Source: Lithospermum erythrorhizon (Eukaryota; Streptophyta; Magnoliopsida; Boraginales; Boraginaceae). From it: 64,000 bases of DNA. This document shows, piece after piece, positions 12,881-25,124 of the stretch. The notes under the pieces were generated by a model, which was given only the letters and a program-made list of their open reading frames with translations, had not been told where the DNA came from and did no database searches. Position 1 is the first letter of the stretch; each line of letters begins with the position of its first letter. The stretch covers positions 744,001-808,000 of the forward strand of contig JADFUC010001610.1 in the NCBI GenBank assembly GCA_019722365.1, written 5' to 3'. The translations under genes were made by a program, and so were the position numbers.

Positions 12881-13014
12881 AGCATTTCACAAACTCCGGG
12901 AGCTCACGCTATCTCAGCTTTTATTTCACATGTTGTAGTGTTGCCTGAATTTTTTTATGTTAGATATGATATCTTGCAGGAATTGTGGGATATGATATCT
13001 TGCAGGAATTGTGG
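12881..13014. repeat. Duplicated fragments downstream of NRG2-like stop
   Basis: Bases 12881-12909 exactly repeat 29 bases of the last exon (12715-12743), the segment coding for AFHKLREL. Nearby, ttgtagtgttgcct and tattatctttcta words are also doubled. Directly after, a 26-bp unit starting gatatgatatcttgcagg occurs twice in tandem (12963-12988 and 12989-13014). Together they indicate slippage-type local duplication at the gene's 3' end. Confidence 0.85.
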
Positions 13015-13621
13015 GATCTAACTCTTAATATCTATTTTTATTTTCATTGATTAATATTTATCTTTCTCCTTAAAAATGGTAAAATCAATTATTATCTTAT
13101 TAAAATACTTTTAAGTTAGATGATCAATTTAATTGAAATGGAGGGAATGTATGTTTTCTTGCATATTATTGACAGCCACAAGTTTGATGTCTTTTTTTTT
13201 TTCTTGGCAGAAGCCTCTTCAGTGATATTGGGACATATTAATGTTAATGTTTTGGTATAAAAAATCTTAAAATTGACCTTGTCAAGATGACAACAATGTT
13301 GACTTTAGATATGTAAATGATTTGTATATGTTGCCCCAACCATATATATATATAGTTGTTAGTTTTGGCCAATTGGGGTTTAAAAATGACATTAATTTCT
13401 CGTAAATGAAGTCCTGATAAGCCTCAGTTTTCAAATCTACATAATACAAAAGCCAAATCTATCCACGTTCTAAACTATTGCATATATCAAAAGTATCCTA
13501 TGTGTATTATCATTCATGTCAATCAATATGCATATAAAAATGCTAATGTTGTATTCTTAGTTCAAACACAACATTGATTCAAAAGAATTTTAAAGGAAGA
13601 AAATATCCATCTTGCTTCACA

Positions 13622-13963
13622 ATGAGCGTAAATTGCTGGAGCGGATCGCGGAGCAAATCAGTCCATTCAAGAAAGGAATATCTCAACTTGAAGTATGGTT
13701 TTGACGTTGATGATCAGGCTGACCGCGAATATGAGTCTTGCGTGAAGTGGTCGCGTTTCTGGGGAAGGCTAAGAGGATTGAAGAAGGGGTTTATGGGGCA
13801 AATGGCGAGGCAAGGCTCGTATGACCGTGTTAGTTATATGCAGAACTTCGATGAGGGATTAGCGAGGGCAGAGCCAGAATACTTCACTCGATCCTTCTCG
13901 GCTCGATTTGCTGATCCAAGAAGAGTATCTTGCAGTAGAGTGTTGATGAATGGAGGAGAATGA
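13622..13963 (+). CDS. Small plant protein of unknown function
   Basis: A 113-residue frame starting MSVNCWSGSR. It is basic at the N-terminus and holds segments that look like a conserved plant-only family of short proteins: HSRKEYLNLKYGFDVDDQAD, FWGRLRGLKKG, and a C-terminal SFSARFADPRR. No signal peptide, membrane helix or catalytic motif is visible. The frame stays open upstream to a TTG at 13574, but 13622 is the first ATG. The codon pattern is clean compared with the decayed DNA on the right. I do not know the function; the family resemblance is from memory of similar short proteins and was not searched. Confidence 0.65.
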   Translation: MSVNCWSGSRSKSVHSRKEYLNLKYGFDVDDQADREYESCVKWSRFWGRLRGLKKGFMGQMARQGSYDRVSYMQNFDEGLARAEPEYFTRSFSARFADPRRVSCSRVLMNGGE

Positions 13964-16250
13964 GAATATTTGATTTATTTGAATGCTCATCGTTTTAGGT
14001 CTTTGATGATTGATATTTCTTGTGTTGCATAATGTGATGCACATATTGGACTTAGTAGTAGTTGTATAACTTGTATTCATTTTCCAGCCAGCTTACCTTA
14101 TGTGACCTTACTTAAGATTTTTTCTACTATGTTTGCTCAAAGTTGAATGAAAATGATTTTTTTTTTGAGAAGTTAAAAGAAAAGTGTGAAACCGTCACAC
14201 TAATGTTCCCTCGAGGTTCCTGCCCTGAATATTACGAAAAAGTTAATTTCGAAATATGCCTCAATTGATCAGGGACTACTCATAATAACATTATTAATGA
14301 TTCATCATTAGTTGTTCAAATGATTGGTAAGAATGGGACTTGGCAAGTCTTGTACCATGTGGACTCAATTACTAAAATGCTACGAAAATGCAATTGGAAT
14401 ATCAAAAATATTTACATAGAATGATAGAAACAAATGATAATGAATTGCAAATTTAGCCCATATTAAATGAATTAGTCGCAAAATAGGTAAGCAAATATTG
14501 TGACCTTTCATTAATGTTGAATGAAGCCAAGAGTACCTATCAAATGTGAATTAGGCAAGGACCAAGTAGCTTTGGCAATCAAATCTCTTCAATTAAATTT
14601 CTTGAACGGGTCTTACTGTTGGTTTTTATATTCGAATCTAACCAATTCTATCAAAATATCAAGTTATATGAATCCCAAATTATACTCAGATTTCCATTTA
14701 TACTCTTGTAGCATACCCAACACATGCCGTTATGATCCTCCTGTTACAGAGGATTTTAGTACAAGGTTAAAGTACACTACTCCAGTATCTATGAACTCAT
14801 GTCACTGTGCTCCAAGAATCACCATTATCTAACATAGATTACTCTGACGGTAGCCTGGGGACACAGATATTCTATCTTCCAAGTTCACCAGCCAGCGGTC
14901 TAGTACTACATTCAAACAAGCTTCAACGTCAGAACCTACGCGATTGACAGAAAGATTCATACCCCTTTGATCCAAGAAACGATCAACACGATCAAGCATA
15001 TACTGAAGTCGCTTCGGGTGGTTTGATTCCTGCCTGAACACCCAACTATGTACTCCAGGCAATCTTGTTGTTTCTCGCCTTGTTAGAGATTTTTCTTGTT
15101 TGGATCACGTATCCAAAACCTCTCCAAAATATAGATTTCCGTGAATGTAAAAGGTCTGTTACTAGTGTGATTAAATGTATATTTTACATATACTCATCAT
15201 TGTCCGTATCAACGATGTGGGATTTGAATCGAAGCCTGGGGAATTCAAAAGAATCATTACACAATGGTTGCATATGACATTTAGACGAATGCTAACTCCC
15301 ACTAAATCTAGCACCACTTCGAGCACGAGAGAAGAACATTACTCTTCTTGGCACGCTTATACCACCGTGGTTGATTACCTGTCAGATCTAGTTAAATATT
15401 ATTTTTGTTATCAAATTTTATGTACATATGCACTTCTACACTCAACTATCAGGAAGCACATTATCTCGAGTACATACTGATCAATAATGAGATATTGTTC
15501 CTCTTAGCTTCGCTAGTTAATAGAGATATCAAACTAGGGCAACCTTTGAAGATCACTCATTAGAGTTTAATTCGATTTGCTTCTTATTCACAACTGCACA
15601 GAACTATACTCGCTTCAGGTTTTGTAGTCATTTGTTGTGTTACACTTGTTACGTTTAACAAGATGTTCACAACTCTACTTAATGGGGCTTTCATTTTAGT
15701 CCAACCCGAGATCGAATTTATCATCTCTATGGTTAGTCTAAAGTAACTCCGATACAAATGTAATCCCCCTCTTTCATTGCTCAACTTTTCTTATACAATC
15801 CTTTATGGCTGACAAAGTTGTATCTCTTGAAAAGATTCTTTTTTTAAGAGATTCACTTGGATCCTAGTTAGATGTCTTATCAATATAAGCGGCATAACTC
15901 AACTTACTGAGTTTAGTAATTAGATCTCTATGAATTTCAGAAAGATTCGAGTAGTCATCCTTTGATCTTTTACAGAGAAACTCATACACAATCTATGTTT
16001 GTGTAGTTGTGTTATTCTCTATCATTAGTATGTCTTTCACATACTAAAATGCGTATGCTAGGCAGCTCCCACCGACCTTCTTGTTTATACAAGAATACTA
16101 GTTTCCATTAATGAATTCAATCTATTTGAATTGTTCATTAACATATGTATATGTCAACTATTATAGATCCGGATGATCTAAAATATTTATGATTAATAAG
16201 AATTTCTCCAGTACAAGAATCACCTTGACTGGATGAATTTTGTTTATCAG
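13964..16250. other. Intergenic, decayed; one unexplained frame
   Basis: The stretch is mostly AT-rich with no intact gene. A minus-strand frame at 14829-15062 (77 codons, including PKRLQYMLDRVDRFLDQRG) has a gene-like composition with spaced leucines and charged residues, but I cannot identify it and no flanking exon was found. From 15100 to 16160 the DNA looks like degraded retroelement or LTR sequence, with stops in all frames. Confidence 0.4.
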
Positions 16251-18950
16251 TCGAATACAATAAACATGGATGCTAACATTCAGGAGGTAATCCCCGGGAT
16301 ACCGGCTCGAAGAAAGGTCCAAGAAAAGGAAGCACAAGAAGAGCGTCATGCTGGCGAATCATTTGTGCCTTAAGAAGCTGAGTAGAAGAAAGAGCCGCTA
16401 AGAGAGACACTCATAAGGCTGGAAAGGAAAGCCAAGAGGGTCGGGCCGAGAAGGCCGGTAGAAGTTGAAGTAGCAAAGATGACGCGGCTCCGAAGAGGTT
16501 CAAGAATCTATTCCCCGAAGCAGTTGATGCCATCTGTTACACAACCAACCGTTGATGACGAATGGTTGCCTGAACATGAGCCACAGGGTGACAATGCTGA
16601 AGAGACTCAAGAATCTGATGAGGAGGACATAGTTGTTGTGATAACTAAAAGGAGAAAGACCACAAGCAAGCTGAAGCTGAACGAGAACCGCACTAGAGTG
16701 GGAAATAGGAGGATTCCCAAAAATGTTGCTGCCGTATCCACTGCTAATGTGTCTTTGAATTCTGAGGAGGAAAATCTGTGACGGAGGTCTGCGGGCAAAC
16801 CGACGTATAAGAAATGGTAAGATGTTATCTCGGGTTACCAAATAAGAACCCAAATATTATGGGCATTTGAAGTGGCAAAAGTCACGCTAACCGGTTACAA
16901 CAGCTGGGTCTCTACTACCAAAAGTTGGTTGTGGAATTTATTTGCAAATACGATTCGAGGACATTGACGAACATTCAAGTGTCAACTATCATAAGGTAAC
17001 CTTCAGAAACTTAACCTTTGACTTCTCTCTAAGAATTATCAATGACTATTTTGTAAGAGCCAACGGGGCGTACGTGGTTGCTACAGCAACTTGCAACTAT
17101 CTACTATCGCCAAAGCGTTAACGGGGGTGCCATCGAACTTGGCCTGACAAGAGACTTCCTTCCCTAAATCGAGCGCAAGAGTATGTCAAGGCCATAAGGT
17201 CGGGTGTAGCTAAGTGATCCTTACTACCCATAGCACCATCGCTGGGTTCTCTAATCCTTAGGTAGGGTCTCAGAGATGATAGGCAATAGGGCTTCATTTG
17301 ATTTAGGCCGGATTTTGTTCGCTCAAAATGTACAACATGCTCAATCCCATGCCATCCTGAAACCCATAGCCTATCCTAAAGTACGATCTCCGTGAAGATC
17401 CTCCAAACCCGTAAAAGAAGACATTTCGATCAGATGATGCTGCCACCGAGGACCTCCAACTGTGAAGTTATTACCATAAGTCCCAAACTCCGATGGAAGC
17501 GGACACATATAGTCGATGCGCTACCGGGCACCCATCATTACGCAGGGGCTTCTTGTGGAGCAAGACGATAGGGACATCCCACCTCCCTCGGTGGGACAGA
17601 TTATTATTTGACGTGGATTACGCATTCTAGCTCGTTAGAAAATCCGGCTGAAGCACGCCATGGTTTCCAAGCTCGGGTAAAAGATAATCTCAGACGATGA
17701 TCTAGTCATTTAGCGATTAAATGTGTAGGCACCCTGACCGATATTTTACCGTGCTTTGCTATGTTTCTTTTGGGACAAATAGGGGAGACGTCCGACGGAT
17801 ACTCTTACGCGTGAGTATTTTATTTGTCTTACGTATTTTTGATGTCTCAAAGGCTACAATTTTATTATGGCTTTTTTATGTTTTTATGGCATTTATTTTT
17901 AAATTTCATCTATCTTTAACACTTCATATGACATTTAGACTATCATATTATGTTCATTTCCCCATTCAGGTGTCTATTTGCGGTTATTTAAGCTTATTCC
18001 TATTTTCGTTATTTACGCTATTTTGATTTGAGGTTATATACCGAATTATGACGGTGAGGTTCTCAAGAGATTTGTCGTGAAAACATACCCAAAAGCGGGG
18101 AGTTCAGAAGGCATGAAATTGGCCAAGGTTACGGGATGTTAATCGCCTCTAACAAATAAAGAATGAAATGAGGGCAAATGACAAGATTTCCTCAAGAAGA
18201 TTTTGTTTCCCTTTTTATGAAGAATATCTTCATGGAGATACGATTCGTTAAGGAAAAGGAATCATTGGTGATCAAGCTAAGATTCACACGTCTAAAATAA
18301 TAAAGGAAAGAAGACCGATTACATTGATTATTTTACAAGATGAAAGTTATGTTTATGAGAGTTATTTCCATAAACTTAGTTTGTGCCTAGACTATATAAA
18401 GGCCTCTATTGCAGACCTAGAAGACAACCGAAAATAAGAGAGAATTCTGCATTGTATTTTTGTAAGGCAGAAATGCGAGTTTATTTTATTGTATTGAATG
18501 TATCGAGCGTTCTATAAACTCCTTGGGATTGTACACTTGTTGTTAACACATTACACATGTAAATCTCCGCTTATAGTGATTATTCACGAGTTGACATATA
18601 CTAGGATGTGAGTGTGAGGCCTGGGAGGATATGTATAATGGGGCAGGGAGCTCGACTCATACATGTAGATAGAGTAGAATAGGCGGCTAAGAACGGGGAG
18701 CATTCGTGATAAGTCCTTATTTGTAATTCTCGTATCATGTTGAATCCTTCAATCGGGCAAGCCTGCATCTAGATGCAGATTGCAACGACTGCTACCAAGT
18801 TGTCGTATTTTACTTTTAGCTCGCCTTATTTTATTATTCTTTGTATCGAGTCAATCGTAGTGTCAGTAATCGGTATAATCGCTAATCGGTAGCTCAAGTA
18901 CACGACACTTTTTCACTGAGTTTAACAAATGATTTGTGTAAATAAGCTTG
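16251..18950 (+). mobile_element. LTR element relic with plant transposon-like ORF
   Basis: The plus strand holds a broken reading frame. It includes a clean acidic/basic stretch at 16479-16781 (TRLRRGSRIYSPK to SLNSEEENL), then frame-shifted pieces such as KVTFRNLTFDFS near 17000 and GAYVVATATCNYL near 17070. Their order resembles the 'putative plant transposon protein' domain common in Caryophyllales repeats. After a T-rich region (17720-18040), a purine-rich tract (aaaagcggggag, near 18091) could be the polypurine tract. It is followed from about 18102 by LTR-like DNA with a TATA box (tatataaa, 18393-18400). The 5' end was not found. Family assignment is tentative and from memory. Confidence 0.45.
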
Positions 18951-18959
18951 CTTTTGACA

Positions 18960-21592
18960 GCCTTATCACATTCTACAAGAGAATAACTTCTAAGAAGTTT
19001 AAGCATTTCACCATATGAATTCATGAATGGAAGAAACCCAACATCAAGTTATTTCAGTGCCGCTGGGTGCATCAGATATTACAAGATCCTAGATTCCAAC
19101 AAAAAGGCTCGATACTAGAGGGATGTTAAGAAATTTTGTCGGGTATGCTTCAAATTCAAAGGCTTATAGGACTATTGAGCTTCGCATCGTCAAAATTAAG
19201 CCGAGTCTATTCGAGTCGAGGTCTTTGGGGAACAGTTTCAGCATGACCCTATCATTTCAACGGAAATGGACGTAAACGAATCAACCCGAAAAAGAATGAA
19301 ATGCTGGGTAAAAGAGAAAGGAAAAGAAATGCTGACTCATGAGCCTAGAAGTAGTCAAAGGCAACGTGTTGGAAAACACTTGAGTTACGATTTTGTTTCT
19401 CCATCATGTCAAATAGATGTATAGTCGAGGAAGTCTATATGGAGTCACCTCAGGGGTTTATACTTCCGGTAATGAAGCAAGTTTTTAAACTTCGTGAAGT
19501 CCTTGTATGGACTTCTAAATGTGCTCCGTGAGCAATGACACCAAAAATTTGATAATGTGATAATCCTATAATGATTTCAAACACAATAAATACAAGGCGG
19601 TATTATGCTTAAAGCGAATGAAGTGTAAGCCATTTCAATTAGGCTATGCTAAAGTGATGTGGAGTCTAATATATGCAACACATTGCATTAGACCGATAGC
19701 ATATGCAAAGGGAATAAGTTGTCAAGATACACTGGTTGTCCAAGTGAAATAACATCGGAAGGCTATGTAAAGAGTGCTTTATTTCATTCGCGAAAACAAA
19801 AGTGGATTATATCCTAGTATAAGTGACTTTCCCAAGAATATTAGAAGGATACCGCGACGCGAGTTGGTTAATCCTCGAACGATGATTGTAAAGCTACCTT
19901 AGCGGATCTTACAATAGGTGGCGGCGCTGACATTGGGCTTCTAAGAAGCAAACTTGCATAGAACATTCTACCAAGGAGTTAGAGTTTATAGCTCTTTCAG
20001 GCAACGTGAAAAGAAGGGGACGGTTAAAGAAATTCCCATGTGAATATGAGTTATGGGCACAACCGATGATAGTCATTTCTTTGAATCGATAAGAGCGCCA
20101 AGGTTCTCGAAGCTTATAGTGATGTCTATAATGGAAAGTCTAGACATATAAGGATGAGACATACTTATGTGAGAGAGATGATAACAAATGGGTGATCACC
20201 TTAACTTTTGTAAAGTCCGGATAAATCTTAGCAGACCCGCTAACGATACCTCTCTCCAAAGAGCTAGTGAAAAGAACATGTAATGGCATGGGTCTAAAAG
20301 AATAGATTGGAACCGGTGATGGAAACCCAATTCATGTCTAGAAAATTGATTCTACATGAGAATTCAATGGGTAATAACAAGTCACTAGTTATGTGCTTGT
20401 GAGCTTAACTTTTGTCATTAAGTTTGAAACTTGACTGTTACGTTGTAATTGAGGATGATCTATGATCTTAATGGAGTATCTAGTTTGAAAACTTAATGGT
20501 TCATCAACGTACCGATGAATGCATCCAGTAATCAAGTATGAAGTTGATTCCACTTTGTAAACATAGAATCAAATATCGATTAGTAGAGAATGCTCTAGCT
20601 ATAAATGTTTACTAACTCGGTGCGTATGGCCTTTAACAAGGTATGCAAAGGTGCGCTGATGGAGAATATAATGTATATAGCGCCATGCTTTCATCTTCAT
20701 ATAGGGAGTTTTAATGCCCAACTCTTTAAGATGCATTTTACTTCGTTGAAGATTTGAGGTGTTTACACTATGTATGGGTCCAATGTCTTAACATCCCATA
20801 CTTATGCTCTTGCCTATATCAGGAGGATAATGTAACACAACTTGTTGGAGATTGTTAGAAAAAGTTGTGTTATATTGATATAATCGATACGTTGACGAAG
20901 ACAAAACAAAAAAAAAATAAGACATCGGTTGAAAACTCCGACTGGGGTGGGACCTAAAGTGGACTTAAGTCCTGTTTCAAGTCCCTTATGGCCGGTGGAC
21001 CCGGCGGACTTAAGCTCCCATTTATTAACGCCGCTTCTATTCAAATGGTAATCTATATCGGCAATGGACTGAACCAGAATTAAGTTCCGCTTTTGTTCCG
21101 CCTCTGACGCATTTTTCTCGAAGTTAGCTTTTACGCTGCTTCAAAATACGAAAGCGCTTATTCATGTCTCTTTGAAGGATCACAACTTAAACAAAGTTTA
21201 TGTGAACATTTCCTATGATAACAACCTCATATTTATGGGTAAGGACGCGATTCAAGTGACGCAACTATTCTATTAATAGTTGAAGGGAGTTTTGTGTAAT
21301 TCAAAATGTAGCTTACAGTTATTTCAACGTTGGTAAAATCTGAGAATTTGATTGCTTTTACTCTATTTGAAACTCATATCAAGATATCCTCACTCCATTT
21401 ATATATATCTTTAGTCTTGTCTTAACCACCAATATAATCTTTGTGTATATTCCAAAGTATTATATTTAGAAAAGCATTCATTTGTGATTCAAGAGTTGTT
21501 GTAGTTTGTTATAGTGTTTAGTCAGTTGTATTGTAGTAGATCTCTTGTAATAGTTTATTGTGAAATACAAGTGTTATTTCCTTCACCTACAA
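18960..21592 (+). mobile_element. Ty1/Copia relic, 5'-truncated, with 3' LTR
   Basis: Frame-shifted pieces of a Copia polyprotein appear in order on the plus strand. They include a reverse-transcriptase segment near 19430-19560 (EVYMESPQGF, then KFDN), a RCxRPIAYAKG-like block near 19680, an RNase H block near 19900-20000 (IGGGA, KLA, ELEFIALS), and a terminal block near 20110-20300 (YNGKSRHIR, ILADPL, NGMGLK). Every segment is separated by stops and indels, so it is inactive. A purine tract (aggagga, about 20820) precedes an LTR that starts tgttggagattgtt at 20843 and runs to about 21592. No matching 5' LTR was found. Confidence 0.75.
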
Positions 21593-21760
21593 TTTCAATG
21601 TACTTTTTGACGACTTTTTCTCATGAAATTATCAACCAACCAATGATATAGTTTTAAATGGTTGTCATTCTACATTTTCAATGTAATTTTTTACTACTTT
21701 TTTTTCTTTAATCTATGTGAAAATTGTTAAAACGACAAATAAAAAAAATAAAGGGAGTAT
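21590..21760. repeat. Stowaway-like MITE copy A
   Basis: This stretch matches, in reverse orientation, 52170-52331. Shared words include ttgtcattctacattttcaa, accaaccaat, tctttaatctaygt and aaaacgacaa. The right end, aaagggagta, is the common Stowaway terminal motif. It lies between the Copia LTR and the PPR gene. Confidence 0.65.
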
Positions 21761-22332
21761 CATAATACAATATACTTGAGACACTCGTAGGAAAATCCAG
21801 AATAACTAACACAATTTCGTAGAAAAAAAAACAACAAAAAAATCGTATTTAATTAGGCAAAAATGAGAGCATGTGCATCGGGTCCCCTAAAATTTTCTCT
21901 AAAATACATTCAAAATCATCATTTTTCTTATTTTAATGGCAATTTTTATGTGATATACTTTTAACAACTTCCTTATTATTCACCCAAAAAATATAAAAAA
22001 TCACAAGATTTCAAAATTTTCATAAACGTAAAGAAAAGTCGTTATTTAAAAATATTATCTTTTAACGATAAATTACGTATAAGCAAATTTTTTTGTGGAG
22101 GCTCAAATTATTTTAAAAATATTTATCCATTTATTATTTTTTCGTCTCCTATTATAATAATTCTAAGGGAAGATACGCTCTGAATTTTACCAAATTCTCC
22201 CCAAACCATAAACTCCCACCCCCCCAAAACCAACCACTTCTTCCCCAGCAATTTTCACTACTGCCGCCAGAAAATACAAATCCAAATTTTTAATTTTATT
22301 TAACAAGTTCAATCATTTTATTTTTTAAATCA
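21761..22332. other. PPR upstream region
   Basis: AT-rich DNA with homopolymer runs directly upstream of the PPR start. No clear TATA box can be singled out among many AT words. The C-rich stretch at 22198-22235 (ccccaaacc, ccccccaaaacc) is the only compositional break and may belong to the 5' UTR. Confidence 0.4.
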
Positions 22333-24504
22333 ATGAATAAATGCTCATCTTTAATTTCTACAAAATTTGTGAAAAATATATCATTCTTGCAGTACAATTT
22401 CAAGAATTATATTTCATTTTGTTGTGCAGCTCAAGCTTTAAACACTTCAGAATCTGAAAATGGATCAACCCATCTTCAAGAACATACCAAAGTTGTTGAT
22501 TTGCATCAGAAAATGCAAAATTATGCTAATTTGGGGCACATCAAGAAAGCTGTTCAGGTTTTGTATTCAATGAACTTTGATTCTAGTAAAAACCCAAATG
22601 TATGTAACTTTAATGCATTGTTAAAATGTTACTTAAGGTCTAAAGATGTGAACTTTATTGAGTTATTTGAGGTTTATTATTGTATGAAGAAGTTTGGCCC
22701 ATACCCAAATGCATTAACTTATAATGTGCTTTTAAATGGCATGATTTCATTAGGGAGATTGAAAGATGGTGTTTTTTTAGTAGAGGAAATGTGTAGGAGT
22801 GGATTTATGCCCTCGTTTAGTATGTTGTCGAGATTGTTTAAGAGTGCGTGGAAATTGGGGAGTTTGCTTGATGGGTTGAGTTTGTTGAAGATGATGCTTA
22901 GGTTGAGTTATTTTCCGAGCGAACATAGTTTAAGGATGATGATTTTGGCCCTTAGTAAATGTAAATTAGTTGGAGAATCGTACTTTTTGTTTTTGGTTTT
23001 ACTAGAGAAAAGGTGTTATGATGGTGCTTATAGTTACAATCCCATAGTATGGGCTTTATGCAAGTCTAGACGGAGTTCCTTGGCCTTAGCGTTTATTGGG
23101 TTTGTAAAGAAGAAGGGTTGTATGCCTAGTGTTTGTTCGTACACAGCTTTGATTTACGGGCTTTGTGAAGAGAGGCTATGGGATGAAGCCTTTTCTTGTC
23201 TAAAAGGTATGGAGAGAGATGGATGTGATCCGAATGTGAGAACTTATACAATAATGATTAAGTTTCTTTGTGATGATGGGAAGGTTGACAAGGCATTCAG
23301 CTTATTGGAAACTATGGAAAGGAAAGGATGCACTGCAGATATGCTTACCTACAACGTTCTCCTTCGGGAACTGTGTCGCCAAGATAAATCTATTGAGGTC
23401 ATAGATCTTGTTCGGATCATTGCTCAAAAGGGATATTCACCCGACCAACATACACATGCTGCTATAGCAGGAGGGATGCTGAAATGTGGCAAGATAGAAA
23501 TAGCTCACAAATTCCTGCTTCATACCATTAAAAGGGGCTTGGGTATAGATGCTGTGATTTACAACATGTACCTTCAATCTCTATGTTGTCAAAATAGATC
23601 TACTGAAGCATTTTCTGTAGTGAAGAGGATGGAGAGAATTGGTCTTACACCAACTAATGTTTCATATAACATTATTTTTAAAGGGCTTTTGATGGAGAAA
23701 GATTTAGATGAAGTCTTGGAGTTCTTTGATCGCATTGATTGGGCCTCAGGTGGCCCTGACAACTTCTCATTCAACACTATTCTCTCCGTTGCATGTAAAC
23801 AAGGAAACTCTGCAATGGTTCAACGAATAATGAATAGGATGGAATATGAAGGTATTATGCTTGATATTGTAGACTACACTTGTATGATTCAGTATTTTTG
23901 TAAAGTTGGAAAGCTACAAGAGTCTTTAGAGCTCTTGAAGTCCATGATAAATAGAGGTCATATTCCTTCTATTGTGACATTCAATACTCTTATAAATGAG
24001 CTTTGCAAGAGCAGACTACTTGAGACAGCAGAGAAAATATTTAAGCATCTTAAGGTCTTTGGAATCTTGCCTGATGTTATCACCTACAACATTCTCCTTC
24101 GAGCTTCCATAATAGAGGGAAACAATTTTCTAGTAGATCAGTTGTCACGGGAAATGTATAGTCAAAAAGTGAAGCCTGATGTTGTTACGTATGGATGTTT
24201 TATTTTGGCGTTTTGTAGAGAAGGCAAGATATTTGATGCTTTCGAGCTCCTGCATCAGATGGTTGAATATGGAATCACTCCTAATACTGGAATGTATAAC
24301 ATGATTTTAGAGGCAATGTTGAAGAGAGAGAATTTTTGGGGAATAGTCCTCCTTTTGAAGAATATGGTTGTGGATGGATGTGAACCTAATGAAAAATCTT
24401 ATCTGATTTTGACACATGCAATTTCAAAAGGATGGATGAAATATTATCCAGAGGCTGGTAAACTACTTCTCAGGGTCATCCATGGTAAGAACTATAAACG
24501 GTGA
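22333..24504 (+). CDS. P-class pentatricopeptide repeat protein
   Basis: A single-exon frame of 723 residues. The N-terminus (MNKCSSLISTKFVKNISF...) is rich in K, S, N and hydrophobics and lacks acidic residues for about 40 positions, as in organelle transit peptides. From about residue 95 to the end about 17-18 PPR motifs of 35 residues follow in register; typical ones begin NALTYNVLLNGM, NVRTYTIMIKFLC, DMLTYNVLLRELC, SIVTFNTLINELC, DVITYNILLRAS and DVVTYGCFILAFC. There is no E, E+ or DYW extension, so it belongs to the P class, which usually binds single-stranded organellar RNA for stabilisation, splicing or translation. Absence of introns is normal for the family. Residues 5 and 35 of each repeat could be read for an RNA code, but no target is assigned. 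No frameshift or stop is present, so it looks functional. Confidence 0.95.
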   Translation: MNKCSSLISTKFVKNISFLQYNFKNYISFCCAAQALNTSESENGSTHLQEHTKVVDLHQKMQNYANLGHIKKAVQVLYSMNFDSSKNPNVCNFNALLKCYLRSKDVNFIELFEVYYCMKKFGPYPNALTYNVLLNGMISLGRLKDGVFLVEEMCRSGFMPSFSMLSRLFKSAWKLGSLLDGLSLLKMMLRLSYFPSEHSLRMMILALSKCKLVGESYFLFLVLLEKRCYDGAYSYNPIVWALCKSRRSSLALAFIGFVKKKGCMPSVCSYTALIYGLCEERLWDEAFSCLKGMERDGCDPNVRTYTIMIKFLCDDGKVDKAFSLLETMERKGCTADMLTYNVLLRELCRQDKSIEVIDLVRIIAQKGYSPDQHTHAAIAGGMLKCGKIEIAHKFLLHTIKRGLGIDAVIYNMYLQSLCCQNRSTEAFSVVKRMERIGLTPTNVSYNIIFKGLLMEKDLDEVLEFFDRIDWASGGPDNFSFNTILSVACKQGNSAMVQRIMNRMEYEGIMLDIVDYTCMIQYFCKVGKLQESLELLKSMINRGHIPSIVTFNTLINELCKSRLLETAEKIFKHLKVFGILPDVITYNILLRASIIEGNNFLVDQLSREMYSQKVKPDVVTYGCFILAFCREGKIFDAFELLHQMVEYGITPNTGMYNMILEAMLKRENFWGIVLLLKNMVVDGCEPNEKSYLILTHAISKGWMKYYPEAGKLLLRVIHGKNYKR

Positions 24505-24856
24505 CGTAAGAGGTGAAATAACTGGCCACTCATTCACAGTTTCAGAGGTCGTTTTAGCTTCAATCACGATCAGGAGGTTCTTCCCTCCAGGGAGCATGAC
24601 AAGTAAGTTTTCCGTGTTCTGATTACTTTTTAGTTTTGAATTTCCCATAATTTATTGAGATCTCCGACGACTGGTCTTGCTCACTTATATATCAGCAATA
24701 TGAACTCACGACTAAGATCTCTATTATTTTGTGACTCCAGAGAGCATCACTAAAATGTTAGGAATAGTATTACCCATAATACTGTAGGATCACAGTGATG
24801 CAACAATGACAGTCAATGATAGTTCTCACTTCTCAAGCTCATTGTTTGGCTTTCAG
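24505..24856. other. Intergenic between PPR and HDS relic
   Basis: No coding segment recognised. The stretch contains the presumed PPR 3' UTR and, at its right end, an intact acceptor (tttggctttcag) of the first HDS relic exon. Confidence 0.45.
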
Positions 24857-24980
24857 GTTATGAAGATAGCTGATACAGGAGCGGACATTGTCAGAATAAT
24901 AGTGCAGGGGAAGAAAGAAGCTGATGCATGTTTCGAAATAACGAACTCTCTTGTACAGGAGAAGTAGGTATTCTTTTGAA

Positions 24981-25104
24981 TATTGTGCAGATTGCAATCA
25001 TGCGGTGTATTGTTAACGGACCGGGAGAGGGGCATGAGTTTGTTGGGCATAAGTCAAGGCTATATACAGCGCATAAGTCCTATGACTAATGTGTATATTG
25101 CTCA
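24981..25104 (+). pseudogene. HDS C-terminal fragment, copy 1
   Basis: After an intron-like end (tattgtgcag) the bases from 24991 encode IAIMRCIVNGPGE, matching the HDS C-terminal motif that carries one of the [4Fe-4S] cysteines (normally IAIMGCIVNGPGE). The G-to-R change beside the cysteine and the loss of similarity right after GPGE show decay. Compared with copy 2 it has about 20 extra bases repeating gcataagtc. Confidence 0.8.
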
Positions 25105-25124
25105 TCCAAATCTACTGACATTCT

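Noticed and set aside
17721..18026. A membrane protein of about 100 residues
   Set aside because: The hydrophobic frame comes from T-rich DNA between the transposon-like ORF and its LTR; this is a usual artefact in such elements.
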